Assembly (NCBI GenBank): GCA_036395755.1
Contig: DASWCZ010000094.1
Location: forward strand, 22,085 to 86,084
Length of the DNA stretch: 64,000 nucleotides
Direction of reading: 5' to 3'
Source of the DNA: Gp7-AA6 sp036395755
Lineage (GTDB): Bacteria; Acidobacteriota; Thermoanaerobaculia; UBA5066; Gp7-AA6
The notes beneath the pieces are model-generated. The model did not search any database and was not told where the DNA came from. It was given only the letters and a program-made list of their open reading frames with translations. Within the stretch, counting starts at the first letter, position 1; each line of letters opens with the position of its first letter. The position numbers were made by a program, and so were the translations under genes. Below are positions 24,162 through 32,132 of the stretch, in pieces.

Positions 24162-25198
24162 AACTCGCGAGCTTTCCGCGCGAACACCTCCGGACTGAAC
24201 TCGAGCGCCCGTCGGCGGCCGAGCTCGCCCATTCGGAGCCGCTCGCCCGTCGAATCGTGGAGACGCCGGAGCGCCGGCGCGAGGTCGGCTGCGCTCCCGA
24301 CGACGATCCCCTCGCGTCCGTCGGTCACGAGGTCGAGGACTCCCGGCATGTCCCGGGCGACGACCGGGACCCCCGAGGCCATCGCTTCCAGGAGCGCCCG
24401 CTGACCCTGCTCCGATCCGGAGGCGGTGAAGAGAAACACGTCCATCGCGCGGTAGAGCTCCGGCAAGCCTTCCTCCTCGTATCCCGCCCAGAAATTCCGC
24501 CCGGCCGTTCCCAGGGATGCGGCGTGCGCCTCGAGCTCCGGCCGCAGCTCTCCCTTTCCTACGTGAAGGAGAACCGCGTCGGAAGCGAGCGCTTGCGCCG
24601 CCTCGATGGCTTCGCGATGGCCGCGACCCTCGGCGATCTTCCCGACGGTGCCGACGACGAAGCTTCCGTCGGGCACCCCGAGAGCGCGAAGACGTTCTGG
24701 CCGTCTCGCGTCCGGTCGAAACCGCTCCCGATCGACGACCGGCGAATGAACCGGGCCGGTCCGGCCCGACCGAGAGGCGATCGTGCGGTTGGCAAACGCA
24801 AAAGAGTCGGTCGAGCGAAAGAGGGCGCGCGAAAAAACGTCGCGGCGCAGGGCGTCGGAGTGGTGGAGGGTGCGGGCGAGGAGAACGTCCGTGCCGCGCA
24901 CGGCCGCCGCCGCGACGAAGTGGTCGTGGGAAAGGTGGCAGTGGACGACGTCGTAGGTCTCCCGGAGGAGAGTCTCCCTGACGAGCCGGACGTCGTGCCA
25001 GTAGCCGGTCGGGGTCCGCGATCGGGATAAGAGCGGCCGCGCCCAGCCGAGAGGCAGGAGCCGCCGGGCGAGGGGCGTGTCACGAACAAAGCCGAACTGC
25101 GCTTCCACGCCGGCCGCGACGAGCGCCGCCGTCTGTTGGAAGACGACCGCCGCCGCGCCGGTCCATTTCTCGCCGGTCACCAGGTGCAGGACGCGCAT
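24092..25198 (-). CDS. Family 4 glycosyltransferase
   Basis: A 368-aa GT-B transferase. The N-domain begins MRVLHLVTGEKWTGAAAVVFQQTAAL (acceptor side) and has VVHCHLSHDHFVAAAA. The C-domain has VVGTVGKIAEGRGHREAIEAA, then VFLFTASGSEQGQRALLEAMASGVPVVA, the usual nucleotide-sugar binding E-x7-E type region. Monotopic and probably cytosolic or membrane-associated. Its start lies 33 bp from the start of the divergent Trm112-like gene, and its 3' end overlaps the peroxiredoxin by 70 bp. Likely surface-glycan synthesis, substrate unknown. Confidence 0.85.
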   Translation of the reverse strand: MRVLHLVTGEKWTGAAAVVFQQTAALVAAGVEAQFGFVRDTPLARRLLPLGWARPLLSRSRTPTGYWHDVRLVRETLLRETYDVVHCHLSHDHFVAAAAVRGTDVLLARTLHHSDALRRDVFSRALFRSTDSFAFANRTIASRSGRTGPVHSPVVDRERFRPDARRPERLRALGVPDGSFVVGTVGKIAEGRGHREAIEAAQALASDAVLLHVGKGELRPELEAHAASLGTAGRNFWAGYEEEGLPELYRAMDVFLFTASGSEQGQRALLEAMASGVPVVARDMPGVLDLVTDGREGIVVGSAADLAPALRRLHDSTGERLRMGELGRRRALEFSPEVFARKAREFYARLSARKASTSRAWDAGDTAG

Positions 25199-25231
25199 GA
25201 AAAGAAGGTATCAGCAGTAAACTTCGCCGCG

Positions 25232-25522
25232 ATGGCCGTGGATCCGGAGCTGCTCGCGATTCTCGTCTGCCCCAAGACCAAGGGCCCGCTCGAGCTCGTG
25301 GACTTGGACGACGAGGCGCGCCGAGCCCTCGTCGAGAAGTACCGCGAGAAATTCCGCGACGAGGAGCCTGTGGTCACCCAGGGTCTCCTGTCCAGGACGG
25401 CGGACCTCGTGTATCCGATCGTTTCCGACATTCCGGTCATGCTGATCGACGAGGCGCTGCCGGCCTCCGCGGGGTCTGATCCCCGCAGGGGGTCAGACCC
25501 CGACTCGAGACGGAAGACGTAA
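25232..25522 (+). CDS. Trm112/YcaR-family small protein with repeat-derived tail
   Basis: A 96-aa protein. DPELLAILVCPKTKGPLELVD (~3-23) and LVYPIVSDIPVMLIDEA (~60-77) are the Trm112 signature; bacterial members are small zinc-ribbon-like proteins near LPS and tRNA-modification genes. Only one Cys is retained in the first motif. The last ~19 residues (after IDEALPAS) are encoded by a palindromic repeat (25471-25501) and are not family sequence, so the gene probably once ended earlier. First gene of a 14.8 kb co-directional run. Confidence 0.8.
   Translation: MAVDPELLAILVCPKTKGPLELVDLDDEARRALVEKYREKFRDEEPVVTQGLLSRTADLVYPIVSDIPVMLIDEALPASAGSDPRRGSDPDSRRKT
25471..25501. repeat. 31-bp near-perfect palindrome inside the 3' end of the Trm112-like gene
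   Basis: GGGGTCTGA (25471-25479) and TCAGACCCC (25493-25501) form the outer stem and CCCC/GGGG the inner stem, with a T-G pair between and a GCA loop: 14 pairs in all. It adds SDPRRGSDP-like residues to the protein and looks like an inserted mobile palindrome. Confidence 0.75.
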
Positions 25523-25538
25523 GACGAAGAGGCCATTC

Positions 25539-26708
25539 ATCCGCAGAGCGCTCTTTCCTCTCCTCGTTCTCTTCGCCCTCCTTTCTTCGCAGATTTCGAT
25601 CGGCTACGGTCTCTTCATCCTCCTCGTCGCGGGCTGGCTCGGCACGGGATGGCGGCTCGAGAGCGTTCGGCGCGCGCTGGTTCATCCCTTGACCGCTCTC
25701 GCGGGCGTCTTCGCGCTCCTCGTCGTGATGTCGGTCGTCTTCTCCGTCGATCCCGGCGCGAGCGTCCGGGCGCTCCCGAGCCTCTCACTCTTCCTCCTGC
25801 TGCCGATCTCGATCGACCTGGTGGACAGTCTGCGGCGAGCCCGGGCGATTCTTCTCGCGGTTGCGGCGAGCGGGACGGCGATGGCGCTCTTGGGTCTCGC
25901 CCAGCTCGCGCGCGGAGGACCGAATCTGCAGAGCCGGATTCACGCGAATCTGTCCCACTACATGACGCTCTCGGGACTCACCCTTCTCGCCGGATGCGTC
26001 CTCCTCGCATTTCTCTTCGAGGGCCGCGGCGGGCAACGGTGGCTGGGGGTCGCCGCGCTCGCCCCGTTCGCGGCGATGATCTTCACGCTCACGCGCGGCG
26101 CCTACGTCGGAGCCGTCGTGGCCGTCGCCGCCTATCTGGCTGTGCGCCGCCCTCTCGGGCTCCTCGTCCTCGCACCGGCGCTCGTGGCGATCTTCCTTCT
26201 GCTGCCCGCCGGCGTCCGCGGGCGCGCGGCGTCGATCGCCGACCCGACGGACCGCACCAACCGCGACCGGATTGCAATGGCGAACGCCGGAAGGCGGATG
26301 ATCGTCGACCGCCCGATCTTCGGCCTCGGTCCCGAGCTCGTGAAGCCGTACTACACCCTCTATCGCGACCCGGACGCGCCCCGCTGGAGAGTGCCGCATC
26401 TCCACGACAACGTCCTCCAGATCGCGGCTGCAAACGGAGTCTTCGCCGCGGCCGCGTACCTCGGCCTTCTGGCGCTCTTTTTCGCGCGAGCCGCCGCGGT
26501 CCTGCGGAGGGAGCGCACCGCCGGTCGAGGCCTCATCGCCGCGGCGACATTCCTCGGCGTCGCGGCCGCGACGGTCGCGGGCCTCTTCGAGTACAACTTC
26601 GGCGACAAGGAAGTGTTGATGGCCACGCTGCCGCTTCTCGCTCTCCCGTTCTGTCGCGGGATGACGGAATCCGAAGAGGGCGGGCGTTCGCCCCGGATAC
26701 AATCGTGA
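25539..26708 (+). CDS. O-antigen ligase-like membrane protein (WaaL/Wzy superfamily), start codon unclear
   Basis: About 389 aa with ~10 hydrophobic segments and the O-antigen ligase layout: TRGAYVGAVVAVAAYLAV in mid-sequence and a large loop containing RRMIVDRPIFGLGPELVKPYYTLYR and RVPHLHDNVLQIAAANG, where the His matches the Wzy_C His. The frame has no ATG, GTG or TTG before TTG 25689, which would delete two membrane segments. ATC at 25539 lies 6 nt after GAAGAGG and would give MRRALFPLLVLFALLSSQIS, a plausible N-terminus; CTG 25476 is another choice. The upstream palindrome may have displaced the original start. Confidence 0.75.
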   Translation: MRRALFPLLVLFALLSSQISIGYGLFILLVAGWLGTGWRLESVRRALVHPLTALAGVFALLVVMSVVFSVDPGASVRALPSLSLFLLLPISIDLVDSLRRARAILLAVAASGTAMALLGLAQLARGGPNLQSRIHANLSHYMTLSGLTLLAGCVLLAFLFEGRGGQRWLGVAALAPFAAMIFTLTRGAYVGAVVAVAAYLAVRRPLGLLVLAPALVAIFLLLPAGVRGRAASIADPTDRTNRDRIAMANAGRRMIVDRPIFGLGPELVKPYYTLYRDPDAPRWRVPHLHDNVLQIAAANGVFAAAAYLGLLALFFARAAAVLRRERTAGRGLIAAATFLGVAAATVAGLFEYNFGDKEVLMATLPLLALPFCRGMTESEEGGRSPRIQS

Positions 26709-28141
26709 GCCGGATGTTTCCCCGCCCGGTCCCGGCCGCCGCGCCGCCGCGCCCTTACACGGTCTCGGAGCTCCTTGCCGAGGTCGGGGGCAGCCTGCGC
26801 GCGTCGTGGCGCGACGTCGCGGTGACGGGCGAGATCGCTCGTTGGGAAGTGCGCGGCGGTCACGGATACTTCACGCTGAAGGACCGCACCGGATGCTTGA
26901 ACGCGATCATTTTCGCGTCCGATCGCGAGCGGATTCCGTTCCGCGTCGAGCCGGGGCTCGAAGTGGTCGCGCGCGGCTCGCTCGACCTGTGGCCGCCGCA
27001 GGGCAAGTTCCAGCTGAAGGCGTACCAGATCGAGCCGGTCGGGGCCGGAGCGCTGCAGCTCGCTTTCGAGCAGCTGAAGGCGCGGCTCTCGGCGGAGGGC
27101 CTGTTCGATGCCTCCCGCAAGCGGCGAATCCCGCTGTTTCCGCGGTCGATCGCTCTCGTCACGTCGCCCGACGGAGCGGCGATTCGCGACATCCTGAACG
27201 TGCTCCGGCGCCGGCACGACGGGCTCGCGATCACGATCTATCCCGCGCGGGTGCAGGGCGTCGGCGCCGCGGCGGAGATCGCCGACGGGATCCATGCGCT
27301 CAACCGGCGGGGAGGTTTCGACGTTCTGATCGTCACCCGCGGAGGAGGATCACCGGAGGACCTCGCCCCGTTCAACGACGAAAGGGTCGCCCGCGCTCTC
27401 GCCGGCTCCGGCATCCCGACGATCTCGGCCGTCGGCCACGAGACCGACGTCTCGATCGCTGACCTCGCCGCGGACCTGCGCGCCGCGACGCCGTCGGCGG
27501 CCGCGGAGCTCGTGGTCGAGAGAAAAGAGGAGCTGTGTCGGCGCGCCGAAGGCTGGCGGCTCCGGGTCGAGCGGGCGATTCGGTCACGCCTCGTACTCGG
27601 CCGAGCGCGGGTCGCCGAGGAGAAGCGCGCGGAGGGCCTCCTGCGCTTCCGCTACCGGCTGCGCGAGCGGAGCGAGCGCGTGGCGCAGGACCTCGCCGCG
27701 TTGAAGGGCGCACTCGAACGGCGCCCCGCCCGCCTCGCCGCGCGGCTCGAGAGCGTACGGCGCGCTCTCACCGCCTTTCCGCGCTTGGCGGAGCTCTCCC
27801 GAAAGATGGATGCCGCCGCGAACCGGCGCCGGATGCTGGAAGACCGGATGAACCGCGCGCTCGAGCGACGCATCGGATCTCTGCGCGAGTGCGGTGAGAA
27901 GCTCGGCCTAGTGAACCCCTTCTCGATCCTCGCGCGCGGATACGCGGTCGCCTACCGGGAAGGAACGAAGTCTCCGCTCCTTTCGGCTGCGTCGGTCCGA
28001 CCCGGCGAGCGGATCCGGGTCCGGCTCCACGAGGGAGAGCTCCGAGCGATCGTCCGGGGGACGCCGCTTCCGCGCCCGCCGCGGCCGCCGGAGGGCGACT
28101 TCGGGCCGCTCTTCTCCGACGCGGCGGAGGAAAAACCGTGA
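26705..28141 (+). CDS. xseA: Exodeoxyribonuclease VII large subunit
   Basis: A 478-aa subunit of ExoVII, which degrades single-stranded DNA in both directions. OB-fold nucleic-acid domain ~20-125 (YTVSELLAEVGGSLRASWRDVAVTGEIARWEVRGGHGYFTLKD), catalytic domain ~130-330 (VTSPDGAAIRDILNVLRRRHDG, VTRGGGSPEDLAPFNDE, ISAVGHETDVSIADLAADLRAATPSAAAEL), then a long coiled coil and SILARGYAVAYREG. Start GTG 26705 overlaps the preceding stop (GTGA); ATG 26714 is an alternative. xseB follows with another GTGA. Confidence 0.95.
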   Translation: MSRMFPRPVPAAAPPRPYTVSELLAEVGGSLRASWRDVAVTGEIARWEVRGGHGYFTLKDRTGCLNAIIFASDRERIPFRVEPGLEVVARGSLDLWPPQGKFQLKAYQIEPVGAGALQLAFEQLKARLSAEGLFDASRKRRIPLFPRSIALVTSPDGAAIRDILNVLRRRHDGLAITIYPARVQGVGAAAEIADGIHALNRRGGFDVLIVTRGGGSPEDLAPFNDERVARALAGSGIPTISAVGHETDVSIADLAADLRAATPSAAAELVVERKEELCRRAEGWRLRVERAIRSRLVLGRARVAEEKRAEGLLRFRYRLRERSERVAQDLAALKGALERRPARLAARLESVRRALTAFPRLAELSRKMDAAANRRRMLEDRMNRALERRIGSLRECGEKLGLVNPFSILARGYAVAYREGTKSPLLSAASVRPGERIRVRLHEGELRAIVRGTPLPRPPRPPEGDFGPLFSDAAEEKP

Positions 28142-28419
28142 CCACGCGCGTCTCGAGGAAGGAGCGCAGCTTCGAGGAAGCGATGGAGCGCCTCGAAGCG
28201 ATCGTCTCGGAGATCGAATCCGACGAGCTCGGGCTGGAGAAGCAGTTCGAGCTCTTCAAGGAGGGAATGGCTCTCGCCCGCTTCTGTGACGCGAAGTTGA
28301 AGGAAGTCGGCAAGTCCGTCGAGCTCGTCCTGAAGGAGTCGGGCGAGGAATGGAAGACCGTCCCGTTCGATGCGGGGCCGATCGCGGGCGAGGACTCGGA
28401 CGACGACGACCGCGACTGA
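28138..28419 (+). CDS. xseB: Exodeoxyribonuclease VII small subunit
   Basis: A 93-aa helical protein, SFEEAMERLEAIVSEIESDELGLEKQFELFKEGMALARFCDAKL, the XseB signature. The C-terminus is acidic (EDSDDDDRD). Starts at GTG 28138 within the xseA stop (GTGA), ensuring coupled synthesis with the large subunit. Confidence 0.93.
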   Translation: MTTRVSRKERSFEEAMERLEAIVSEIESDELGLEKQFELFKEGMALARFCDAKLKEVGKSVELVLKESGEEWKTVPFDAGPIAGEDSDDDDRD

Positions 28420-29311
28420 ACGCAATATCGTCGCCTACCTCTCCGCGCGCCGGGCAGAGATCGACTCCGAGCTCGAGCGACTCGTGCCGCCCGGGTCGCG
28501 CTGGCCCGAAACGCTCCATCGCGCCGTGCGCCACAGTCTCTTCGCGGGAGGCAAGCGGCTTCGCCCGATACTGTGCCTCGCGGCGGCCGAAGCCCTGGGA
28601 GCTTCCGCGCAAGACGTGCTCGCGCCGGCCTGCGGGCTCGAGCTCCTCCACACGTACTCACTCGTCCACGACGACCTTCCGGCCATGGACGACGCGCCGC
28701 TGCGCCGCGGCGCGCCGACCTCCCACGTCGTGTTCGGGGAGGCGACGGCGATCCTCGCCGGCGACGCCCTCCTGACCCTCGGCCTCGCGGTCCTCGCGCG
28801 CCATCCCGAGGGGCGACGCTACGCCGCGGTGAAGCTCCAGGTCTTAGACGTCGTCACGCAGGCGATCGGCAGCGAGGGAATGATCGGCGGCCAGGTGTCG
28901 GATCTCGAGGCGGAGAGGGAGGGTCTGCGGTCGCCCGAGATCCTTTTCTCGATCCACGACGCCAAGACGGGTCGCCTGATTCGGGCCTCCGCAACCGCCG
29001 GCGGGCTCTATGCGTTCGCCTCCGACGATGTGCTCGCAAGGCTCGACGCTTACGGCCGCGCGCTCGGCCTGGCCTTTCAGATCAAGGACGATCTGCTCGA
29101 CGTCGAATCCGACGCCGCGACGCTCGGGAAGCGGTCCGGGAGCGACTCCGAAGCGCAGAAGCTCACCTTTCCCGCGGTTTGGGGGCTCGACCGCTCGCGG
29201 GAGATCCTCGCGGAGAAGACCGAAGAGGCGATTGCCGAGGCCCGCGCGCTCCCGGCAGGGGGCGGACGGCTCGTCGATCTCGCGCGATTCGTCCAGCAAC
29301 GGCGGTCGTAG
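28370..29311 (+). CDS. ispA: Polyprenyl (farnesyl) diphosphate synthase
   Basis: A ~313-aa short-chain trans-prenyltransferase condensing IPP with allylic diphosphates, probably giving FPP or GGPP. GGKRLRPILCLAAAEALG is followed by the first Asp-rich motif HDDLPAMDDAPLRRG, and GQVSDLEAE and FQIKDDLLDVESDA (second Asp-rich motif) come later. The start is uncertain: ATG 28370 lies 50 nt inside xseB and adds a Thr/Arg-rich leader. No other ordinary start lies before the conserved part, although ATC at 28427 is possible. xseA-xseB-ispA is a frequent order; dxs, often next, is absent. Confidence 0.88.
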   Translation: MRGRSRARTRTTTTATERNIVAYLSARRAEIDSELERLVPPGSRWPETLHRAVRHSLFAGGKRLRPILCLAAAEALGASAQDVLAPACGLELLHTYSLVHDDLPAMDDAPLRRGAPTSHVVFGEATAILAGDALLTLGLAVLARHPEGRRYAAVKLQVLDVVTQAIGSEGMIGGQVSDLEAEREGLRSPEILFSIHDAKTGRLIRASATAGGLYAFASDDVLARLDAYGRALGLAFQIKDDLLDVESDAATLGKRSGSDSEAQKLTFPAVWGLDRSREILAEKTEEAIAEARALPAGGGRLVDLARFVQQRRS

Positions 29312-29327
29312 CAGACCGCTTCCGCTG

Positions 29328-30341
29328 ATGCGCGCTTTCGTCCAGACCCGAATCGGAGCTTTCGAGGAACGTGACTTGCCGCCGCCCCGCGCCGGACCGG
29401 GCGAGGTCGTGCTCCGAGTGCGCGCGGCCCTGACCTGCGGAACGGACCGCAAGCTGCTGACGCGCGGACATCCCCGGATCGCCCTGCCCGTGACGATGGG
29501 ACACGAAGCGTGCGGCGAGATCGCGGAAGTCGGGCAGAGCGTCGAAGGCTTTCGCGCCGGGGACCGGGTCGTGCCCGGCATCTCGGGGCCGTGTGGCAGA
29601 TGTCGCGAGTGTCGCCGCGGATTCGAGAATCTCTGCGCGGCGGGGCATGGCGACCGGACGTGGGGCGCCTTCGCGGAGCTCTTGAGGGTGCCCGCGTCGG
29701 TGGTGGCTCGAAATCTCCATCGCGTCCCCGAGGGTGTGGCCGACGAGACCGCCGCTTTCCTCGATCCTCTCGCTTCGGTCCTTCACGGCTGGAGCCGGCT
29801 CGGCCCGACGAGTGGAAGACTTCTCGTCTACGGGGCAGGGGCGCTCGGTCTCCTGTGGGCCGCCACGGCCCGCCTGCGCGGCATTCCGACGACCGTCGCC
29901 GCGAGAGGCGGGGACGACCGGCTCGCGATCGCGCGGCGGTACGGCGCCCGGGTCGTCGACCTCGAGCACGATCGGCCCGAAACGCTTTCGGACGGCCCGG
30001 AAGGCGTTCCCGAGTCGGCGGTCGACTGCACGGGCGACGAGTCCGTGTGGCGCCTGCTGCCCGATCTCGTCCTCCCGGGAGGGAAGGTGCTGCTCTTCGG
30101 CGGCTGTGCCCCCGGCGCGACGGTCACGTACGACGCCGCGCGCCTCCACTACTCCGAGATCTCGCTCCTCGGCTCGTTCCACTATCGCCCCGAGGAAGCG
30201 CGCGAGGCGATGAGAATGCTTTCCTCGGGAGAGATTGATCCGGCGCCGCTCGTGACCGACCGCGGGGGCCTCTCCGATCTCCCGAGGTTCCTCGCGGCGG
30301 AGGCGCGCCGCGAAGGGATCCGATACGCGGTGTCTCCGTGA
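29328..30341 (+). CDS. Zinc-dependent medium-chain alcohol dehydrogenase (1)
   Basis: A 337-aa MDR-family dehydrogenase. The catalytic-zinc region ALTCGTDRKLLTRG and GHEACGEIAEVGQSVEGFRAGDRV is followed by a complete structural-zinc set CGRCRECRRGFENLC. The Rossmann motif is LLVYGAGALGLLWAA at ~165-180. Related enzymes oxidise sorbitol, threonine and similar polyols or amino alcohols; the substrate here cannot be told. It starts 17 nt after ispA and overlaps a second, distinct MDR gene by GTGA, suggesting a two-step pathway. Confidence 0.85.
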   Translation: MRAFVQTRIGAFEERDLPPPRAGPGEVVLRVRAALTCGTDRKLLTRGHPRIALPVTMGHEACGEIAEVGQSVEGFRAGDRVVPGISGPCGRCRECRRGFENLCAAGHGDRTWGAFAELLRVPASVVARNLHRVPEGVADETAAFLDPLASVLHGWSRLGPTSGRLLVYGAGALGLLWAATARLRGIPTTVAARGGDDRLAIARRYGARVVDLEHDRPETLSDGPEGVPESAVDCTGDESVWRLLPDLVLPGGKVLLFGGCAPGATVTYDAARLHYSEISLLGSFHYRPEEAREAMRMLSSGEIDPAPLVTDRGGLSDLPRFLAAEARREGIRYAVSP

Positions 30342-31387
30342 AGGCGGTGCGCGTCGAGACGGATGCTTCGGTGTCGGTCGTGGAAGTTCCCGTGCCGCGC
30401 ATCGGGCCGGGAGAAGCGCTCCTGCGAACGCGCGCTTGCGGGATCTGCGGTTCCGACCTCCTCGGCTGGTACGTTCGCGAGAAGACGGGCACCATCCTCG
30501 GCCACGAGGTCGCCGGCGAGATCGTCGAGGTCGGCGCCGGCGTCGACGGTTTCACGGCAGGCGACCGGGTCGTCCCGCACCATCACGCGCCGTGCGGCGA
30601 GTGCGATGAGTGCGGCAACGGCCGGCCCGTTCACTGCCGCGAGTGGCGAAGGTCCTTCCTCGATCCGGGCGGGATGGCGGAGTTCGTCCGGATCCCGGCG
30701 GCCAACCTCTCGCGGGACACTCAGAAAACGCCGGCCTTCCTGACGGACGAGGAAGCGACCTTCGTCGAGCCGCTCGCGACGGTGGTCAAGGCGTTCCGGC
30801 GCGGACGTTACACGCCGTCGCGCTCTCTCCTGGCGGTCGGGCTGGGAACGACGGGGCAGCTCGCGATCCGTCTCGCGAAATCGCTCGGAGCCTCGAAGGT
30901 TGCCGGAGCCGACCGGGTCGCTTCGCGGCTCGACCTGGCGAAGAGGAGCGGCGCGACGGAGGCGTTCGACGTTTCCCTGGCGACGCTCCCCGGAGCCGGA
31001 AGCTTCGACTTCGTGTTCGTCGGGCCGGGAAAAGCCTCGGTCATCGAATCGGCATTGGGGGCGGTGGCGCCGGGAGGAACGCTCCTCGCGTTCACGATGG
31101 CGGCGCCGGAGGAGCGCCTGGCGCTCTCGCCGCACGACCTCTATTTCCGCGAGGTCGAGATCGTGCCGTCGTACTCCGCGGGACCCGGCGACATGCGGGA
31201 AGCGCTTTCGCTTCTCTCTTCGCGACGCGTCGAGGTCGCGGACCTCGTCACGCACCGCTTCGGAATCGATCGCGCGCGTGAGGCCTTCGAGCGAGCCGCC
31301 GATCCCGAGGGCTCCGTGAAAGTCCTTCTGACCTTCGAGAATGTCGCGGGGACAGGCCCTGCGGGCCTGCACCCGCCACCGAACTAA
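30338..31387 (+). CDS. Zinc-dependent medium-chain alcohol dehydrogenase (2)
   Basis: A 349-aa MDR-family enzyme with CGICGSDLLGWYV, GHEVAGEIVEVGAGVDGFTAGDRV, structural-zinc Cys in CGECDECGNGRPVHC, and a Rossmann segment LLAVGLGTTGQLAIRLAKSLGASKVAGAD. It is not a close copy of the preceding enzyme. The last ~13 residues (GTGPAGLHPPPN) are encoded by a palindromic sequence (31353-31379) also seen near rimP, so the natural C-terminus may have been altered. Starts with GTG overlapping the first dehydrogenase (GTGA). Confidence 0.85.
   Translation: MKAVRVETDASVSVVEVPVPRIGPGEALLRTRACGICGSDLLGWYVREKTGTILGHEVAGEIVEVGAGVDGFTAGDRVVPHHHAPCGECDECGNGRPVHCREWRRSFLDPGGMAEFVRIPAANLSRDTQKTPAFLTDEEATFVEPLATVVKAFRRGRYTPSRSLLAVGLGTTGQLAIRLAKSLGASKVAGADRVASRLDLAKRSGATEAFDVSLATLPGAGSFDFVFVGPGKASVIESALGAVAPGGTLLAFTMAAPEERLALSPHDLYFREVEIVPSYSAGPGDMREALSLLSSRRVEVADLVTHRFGIDRAREAFERAADPEGSVKVLLTFENVAGTGPAGLHPPPN
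31353..31379. repeat. Palindromic repeat at the end of the second dehydrogenase gene
   Basis: CAGGCCC-TGC-GGGCCTG (31353-31369) is a perfect 7-bp palindrome. The overlapping 19-mer GCGGGCCTGCACCCGCCAC (31361-31379) differs by one base from 2629-2647 in the rimP leader, so this is a second copy of a short element. Confidence 0.6.
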
Positions 31388-31392
31388 GAAGC

Positions 31393-32127
31393 GTGGTCCG
31401 CCTCCGGCTCGACCGGCTGCTCGTCCTGCGCGGTCTCGCCCCGACGCGGGAGAAGGCGCAGGCGATGATCCTCTCCGGCGCCGTCTCGGTCGCCGGCCGC
31501 CGCGCCGACAAGGCGGGCACGCCGATCGAAGAGACCCAGGAGGTCACGGTCGAAGGTCGACCACATCCCTATGTCTCCCGCGGCGGCGTCAAGCTCGCCG
31601 CCGCGCTCGAGGCTTTCCGGCTCGACCCGAGTGGGCTCGTCTGCCTCGACGTCGGCGCGTCGACCGGCGGCTTCACGGACTGCTTTCTCCAGCGGGGCGC
31701 CGCGAAGGTCTACGCCGTGGACGTCGGGTACGGGCAGCTCGACGCGAAGCTCCGCAACGATTCGCGGGTCGTCGTCCGCGAGAGAGTCAACGCACGCTCT
31801 CTCTCGCGCGAGCACGTGCCCGAGCCGGTCGGTCTCGCCGCCGTCGACGTCTCCTTCATCTCTGCGCGGCTCATCCTGCCGGCGGTCGCTTCGCTGGTCG
31901 TGAAACGGGGCGCGGTCGTCGTCCTCGTGAAACCCCAGTTCGAAGCGGGGCGCGCCGAGGTCGGCAAAGGCGGAATCGTGCGCTCCGAAGACGTCCGCAG
32001 ACGAGTCGTCGCCGAGGCGGAAGATTTCGGTCGCCGTCTCGGGCTCGAGTGGATCGGCTCGATTCCGTCTCCCATCCGGGGAGCCCGCGGCAACGAGGAG
32101 TTTCTCGTCGCCTTTCGTGTAAATTGA
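31393..32127 (+). CDS. tlyA: TlyA-family rRNA methyltransferase
   Basis: A 244-aa TlyA protein, which 2'-O-methylates rRNA in characterised species. N-terminal S4 RNA-binding domain ~1-62 (RLDRLLVLRGLAPTREKAQAMILSGAVSV), then a FtsJ-like methyltransferase with SRGGVKLAAALEAFRLDPSG, SAM motif I CLDVGASTGGFTDCFLQRGA and DVSFISARLILPA. The PQFEAGR and KGGIVR segments near the end are typical. Starts at GTG 31393, 5 nt after the dehydrogenase stop; nadK follows by 5 nt. Confidence 0.92.
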   Translation: MVRLRLDRLLVLRGLAPTREKAQAMILSGAVSVAGRRADKAGTPIEETQEVTVEGRPHPYVSRGGVKLAAALEAFRLDPSGLVCLDVGASTGGFTDCFLQRGAAKVYAVDVGYGQLDAKLRNDSRVVVRERVNARSLSREHVPEPVGLAAVDVSFISARLILPAVASLVVKRGAVVVLVKPQFEAGRAEVGKGGIVRSEDVRRRVVAEAEDFGRRLGLEWIGSIPSPIRGARGNEEFLVAFRVN

Positions 32128-32132
32128 GCGGG

